Shown: in pieces, positions 6,791 to 9,069 of the stretch
How the letters are laid out: every line of letters starts with the position of its first letter
Position numbering within the stretch: the first letter of the stretch is position 1
DNA from: Burkholderiaceae bacterium
GTDB taxonomy: Bacteria; Pseudomonadota; Gammaproteobacteria; Burkholderiales; Burkholderiaceae_C
Direction of reading: 5' to 3'
Assembly: GCA_023260355.1 (NCBI GenBank)
Contig: JALQVJ010000448.1
Location: forward strand, 1 to 9,069
Length of the DNA stretch: 9,069 nucleotides
The notes under the pieces: generated by a model
Database searches by the model: none
Seen by the model: only the letters and a program-made list of their open reading frames with translations
Told to the model about the DNA's origin: nothing
Program-made: the position numbers and the translations under genes

Positions 6791-7282
6791 ATGCCAACAA
6801 TGACTGATTCACCCTGCCGCCTCTTTGACTGGACCCGCCCAAGAACCCTGTGGTTTGGGGCAGTGACCTGGTGCCTTTTCACCGCCGCCTGGGCCCAACT
6901 TCCTCAAACGCAATTGCCGCGGGAGGAACTGCGCATTGGCATGTTCAAAGTTGACGCACAAATCGCGAGCACCCCAAAACAGCGCGAGATCGGCTTGATG
7001 CACCGGGACTCGATGGCACCCAACGAGGGCATGTTGTTTGTGTTCGAACAAGCTCAGCCCTACTGCTTTTGGATGAAGAACACTCGCCTGCCTTTGAGCA
7101 TCGCGTTTATCAACGCGCAAGGCCGAGTCACCAATATCGCCGACATGGCGCCCATGTCAGAAACCAGCCACTGCGCCACAGAGCCCGTGCGGTTCGCGCT
7201 CGAGGTGAACAAAGGCTGGTTCAGCCAACACCGCGTGAGCGCCGGCAGCATGATTCGGGGCTCGTTCTGGAGCGGGTGGTGA
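6791..7282 (+). CDS. DUF192 family protein, predicted exported
   Basis: This is a DUF192 (PF02643) protein of unknown biochemical role, 163 residues. An N-terminal signal peptide is likely: basic residues near 16-18, a hydrophobic core at about 20-34 and a cleavage-type AWA before Q36, so the mature domain should act in the periplasm. The domain (about 45-163) has the family hallmarks REIGLMHR (65-72), EGMLFVF (79-85), C92, FWMKNT (93-98), a second cysteine C128 that could pair with C92, and the late ALEVNKGWF (136-144). PLSIAF (101-106) replaces the more common PLD. The first ATG is used; a second in-frame ATG at 6800 would drop three residues and keep the signal peptide. Neither has a clear Shine-Dalgarno. 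It is the only plus-strand gene and converges on sodB. Confidence 0.88.
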   Translation: MPTMTDSPCRLFDWTRPRTLWFGAVTWCLFTAAWAQLPQTQLPREELRIGMFKVDAQIASTPKQREIGLMHRDSMAPNEGMLFVFEQAQPYCFWMKNTRLPLSIAFINAQGRVTNIADMAPMSETSHCATEPVRFALEVNKGWFSQHRVSAGSMIRGSFWSGW

Positions 7283-7292
7283 ACGCCACACG

Positions 7293-7320
7293 AAAAAAAA
7301 GCGCCCTTGGGCGCTTTTTT
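7293..7320. terminator. Bidirectional intrinsic terminator shared by the DUF192 gene and sodB
   Basis: A near-symmetric palindrome: eight A residues (7293-7300), GCGCC (7301-7305), loop CTTG (7306-7309), GGCGC (7310-7314) and six T residues (7315-7320). Read on either strand it gives a GC-rich stem followed by a T run. It starts 11 bases after the DUF192 stop and lies 15 bases beyond the sodB stop, so it serves both convergent genes. Confidence 0.93.
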
Positions 7321-7334
7321 CTTTCGAACACAAC

Positions 7335-7916
7335 TTACGCGAAGTTGCTCTCAGCAAATGACCAATTGACCAAGTTGTTCAAAAACACTTCCACAAACTT
7401 AGGACGGGCATTTCGGTAGTCGATGTAGTAAGCGTGCTCCCAAACGTCCACGGTCAGCAATGCCTTGTCATCACCCGTCAAAGGCGTGCCAGCTGGGCCG
7501 GTGTTGACGATATCCACTGAGCCGTCGGCTTTCTTCACCAGCCAGGTCCAGCCAGAACCAAAGTTGCCCACAGCGGACTTGGTGAAGGCTTCTTTGAACG
7601 CATCGTAGTTGCCCCACTTGGCGTCGATCGCTGCCGCCAACGCGCCAGAGGGTGCGCCACCGCCGTTGGGCTTCATGCAGTTCCAGAAGAACGTGTGATT
7701 CCAAATTTGAGCGGCATTGTTGTAGATGCCACCGCTGGACTTCTTCACGATGGACTCAAGATCCATGGACTCAAACTCGGTTCCCTTTTGCAGGTTGTTC
7801 AAGTTCGTCACATAAGCAGCGTGGTGTTTGCCGTGGTGAAACTCAAGGGTCTCCTGGCTGTAATGGGGTGCCAATGCGTCGATGGCATAAGGCAGTGCGG
7901 GCAAGGTGTGTTCCAT
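7335..7916 (-). CDS. sodB: Superoxide dismutase, iron type
   Basis: SodB converts superoxide to oxygen and hydrogen peroxide in the cytoplasm. The protein is 193 residues, the same size as E. coli Fe-SOD, and closely similar through the [14 protein letters not shown] start. Metal ligands are H27, H74, D157 and H161 (the last two in DVWEHAYY, 157-164), and Y35 is the second-shell tyrosine. Q70 in NNAAQIWNH is the glutamine that Fe-type enzymes supply from this N-terminal-side position, and the Mn-type glutamine near the FGSGWTWL segment (119-126) is absent; iron use is therefore inferred, though some family members are cambialistic. There is no signal peptide. A Shine-Dalgarno AGGA lies 7 bases before the ATG. 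The gene has its own promoter and shares a terminator with the convergent DUF192 gene. Confidence 0.97.
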   Translation of the reverse strand: MEHTLPALPYAIDALAPHYSQETLEFHHGKHHAAYVTNLNNLQKGTEFESMDLESIVKKSSGGIYNNAAQIWNHTFFWNCMKPNGGGAPSGALAAAIDAKWGNYDAFKEAFTKSAVGNFGSGWTWLVKKADGSVDIVNTGPAGTPLTGDDKALLTVDVWEHAYYIDYRNARPKFVEVFLNNLVNWSFAESNFA

Positions 7917-7955
7917 GGTGGCTTCCTGTTAAAAATGAAGGTCTGAGCTTGAAAA

Positions 7956-7986
7956 CGTCAGCGGGCCGGTGCCTGCTTCGTCAGCG
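7956..7986. repeat. Tandem 8-mer repeat in the sodB leader
   Basis: CGTCAGCG occurs at 7956-7963 and 7979-7986, starts 23 bases apart (about two helical turns). The second copy abuts the sodB -10 and would cover the transcription start, a repressor-like position. No Fur-box-like sequence is evident. The repeat could be chance. Confidence 0.3.
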
Positions 7987-8016
7987 ATTGTAGAAAAGTC
8001 CGGCGCCTTGTGTCAG
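7987..8016 (-). promoter_or_regulatory. Sigma70-type promoter of sodB
   Basis: On the minus strand, CTGACA (8011-8016, 5 of 6 to TTGACA) and TACAAT (7987-7992, 5 of 6 to TATAAT) are 18 bases apart. Transcription should start near 7980, giving a leader of about 64 bases before the ATG. The promoter lies in the 120-base gap after the xseA stop. No terminator for xseA is visible in that gap, so some read-through into sodB is possible. Confidence 0.7.
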
Positions 8017-8036
8017 CCTGCAGACCGAATCCGCGT

Positions 8037-9069
8037 TCAGCGCACGGTCAAACCGACTCGACCATCGGCCAAGGTTGCTGTGATGTTGTCCTGGGATTGA
8101 AGGCCATCGACCGAACTCACCACTTGGCCTTGCTCGTTTTGCAAGAGCGCGTACCCACGCTCCAGCACCAATTGAGGGCTCATGCTTTCCAGCCGCACAG
8201 CCATGCGCGCCAACCGCTGCTGCTGAGCGCTCATCTGGCGAGCCAGGGATCGCACCCAATTCGCTTGCGCATCATCGATCTGTTTGCGCTGGGAACTGGC
8301 GCCCTTGGCCTGCGCACTCTGCAAGGCGTTGCCTACCATGGTGCCGCGGTTGTGGTGAACCTGCCATTGGGCTCGCAAACCCCGCAGGAGCAGCGCCTGG
8401 ACTTGTTGAATTCTCTGGCGCTGCTGCCCAATGTACGCACTGGGACGCCCAATGCTCACATGCGCGCGATCAAGCCTTTGGCTCTGGCGCTCTTGCCAAC
8501 GTTGTGCGCCTCTGGCCAGTTCGGTTGCCAAGGATCGCAAGGCTTGCGATTCTTCTTCGAGGCTGTTTGACGCCAACTCCGCCGCCGCTGTGGGCGTCGC
8601 CGCCCGCAGGTCACAGACGAAATCGGCGATGGTGAAATCCGTTTCGTGGCCAACGCCGCAAATCACCGGCATGGGCATGCGCGAGAGGCGTTCAGCCAAG
8701 CGCTCATCGTTGAAGGCCCACAAGTCCTCCATCGCGCCACCGCCACGCACCAACAGGAGCACTTGGCATTCGCCCAACCGCTGCCAGCGGTCTTGCGCAG
8801 TGTCTAGCGCGTCAAGCAATTCAGGCACCGCGCGTTCGCCCTGAACCGAGGCTGGAAAGACCGTCACGGGCACGTGCGGCACCCGGCGTTGGAGTGTGGT
8901 CGCCACATCTTTCAGCGCTGCCGCTTGCAACGAGGTGATCACGCCGATGTGTTGCGGGCGCTCGAGGACGGGTTTTTTGCGCGATGGATCAAACAAGCCT
9001 GCGCGTTGCAAGCGATCTCTCAGTACCAGGAACTGCTCCATCAACGCGCCCTCGCCCTCCACGCGCATC
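8037..9069 (-). CDS. xseA: Exodeoxyribonuclease VII large subunit, C-terminal part (5' end beyond window)
   Basis: XseA is the catalytic large subunit of exonuclease VII, which with several XseB subunits cuts single-stranded DNA to oligonucleotides in repair. About 343 C-terminal residues are visible; the family is usually about 400-460, so the N-terminal OB-fold and perhaps 100 or more residues lie off the right edge. The ATG at 9066-9068 is internal, because the EGEGAL...LFD segment that follows aligns inside the E. coli protein. In fragment numbering, visible motifs are KKP...IGVITS (31-46), VRGGGAMEDLWAFNDE (107-122) and VGHETDFTIADFVCDLRAATPTAAAE (139-164), the conserved catalytic block. 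A long Gln/Arg-rich helical segment (about 170-290) forms the coiled-coil arm, followed by the C-terminal PQLVLERGYALL region (298-309). No frameshift is seen. Confidence 0.95.
   Translation of the reverse strand, partial: MRVEGEGALMEQFLVLRDRLQRAGLFDPSRKKPVLERPQHIGVITSLQAAALKDVATTLQRRVPHVPVTVFPASVQGERAVPELLDALDTAQDRWQRLGECQVLLLVRGGGAMEDLWAFNDERLAERLSRMPMPVICGVGHETDFTIADFVCDLRAATPTAAAELASNSLEEESQALRSLATELARGAQRWQERQSQRLDRAHVSIGRPSAYIGQQRQRIQQVQALLLRGLRAQWQVHHNRGTMVGNALQSAQAKGASSQRKQIDDAQANWVRSLARQMSAQQQRLARMAVRLESMSPQLVLERGYALLQNEQGQVVSSVDGLQSQDNITATLADGRVGLTVR

Noticed and set aside
1..9069. Mobile element, CRISPR, toxin-antitoxin, phage or defence system
   Set aside because: No transposase, integrase, spaced direct-repeat array, paired small toxin-like frames or composition break was seen; all recognised proteins are housekeeping.

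Overview
The window looks like an ordinary chromosomal housekeeping segment from a betaproteobacterium, most likely Burkholderiales and probably the family Comamonadaceae. The basis is gene content and protein character (yebC-purD, clpS-clpA next to an NADP-type icd, and sodB next to xseA) together with moderately high GC; GC was judged by eye, not computed. No insertion sequence, phage gene, CRISPR array, tRNA, rRNA or defence-like cassette was found. Coding density is high, and every recognised gene is intact except the two cut by the window edges.

Layout from left to right. All genes are on the minus strand except one. At the extreme left is the start of a probable lysophospholipid acyltransferase-like gene, downstream of purD. 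Next come purD and yebC, transcribed as yebC then purD with a 4-base ATGA overlap. A strong intrinsic terminator separates yebC from the upstream clpA. clpS and clpA form an adaptor plus unfoldase pair (clpS first, 64 bases apart) with a small hairpin between them. A second intrinsic terminator separates clpS from icd. The 357 bases between icd and the divergent DUF192 gene hold the most structure in the window: an inverted repeat, a 26-base alternating purine/pyrimidine tract, a repeated 9-mer and a small possible reading frame. The DUF192 gene encodes a predicted exported protein and is the only plus-strand gene. It converges on sodB, and the two share one bidirectional terminator. sodB has its own good sigma70-type promoter just after the end of xseA, which runs off the right edge.

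Functionally the genes are separate housekeeping units: purine synthesis (PurD), a translation or regulatory factor (YebC), regulated proteolysis by the N-degron route (ClpS delivering substrates to ClpA, with ClpP encoded elsewhere), the TCA cycle and NADPH supply (Icd), superoxide removal (SodB) and DNA repair (XseA). I did not find a novel multi-gene system. The points worth a second look are regulatory: the icd upstream region, a possibly leaderless clpS, and the tiny reading frame at the DUF192 start.
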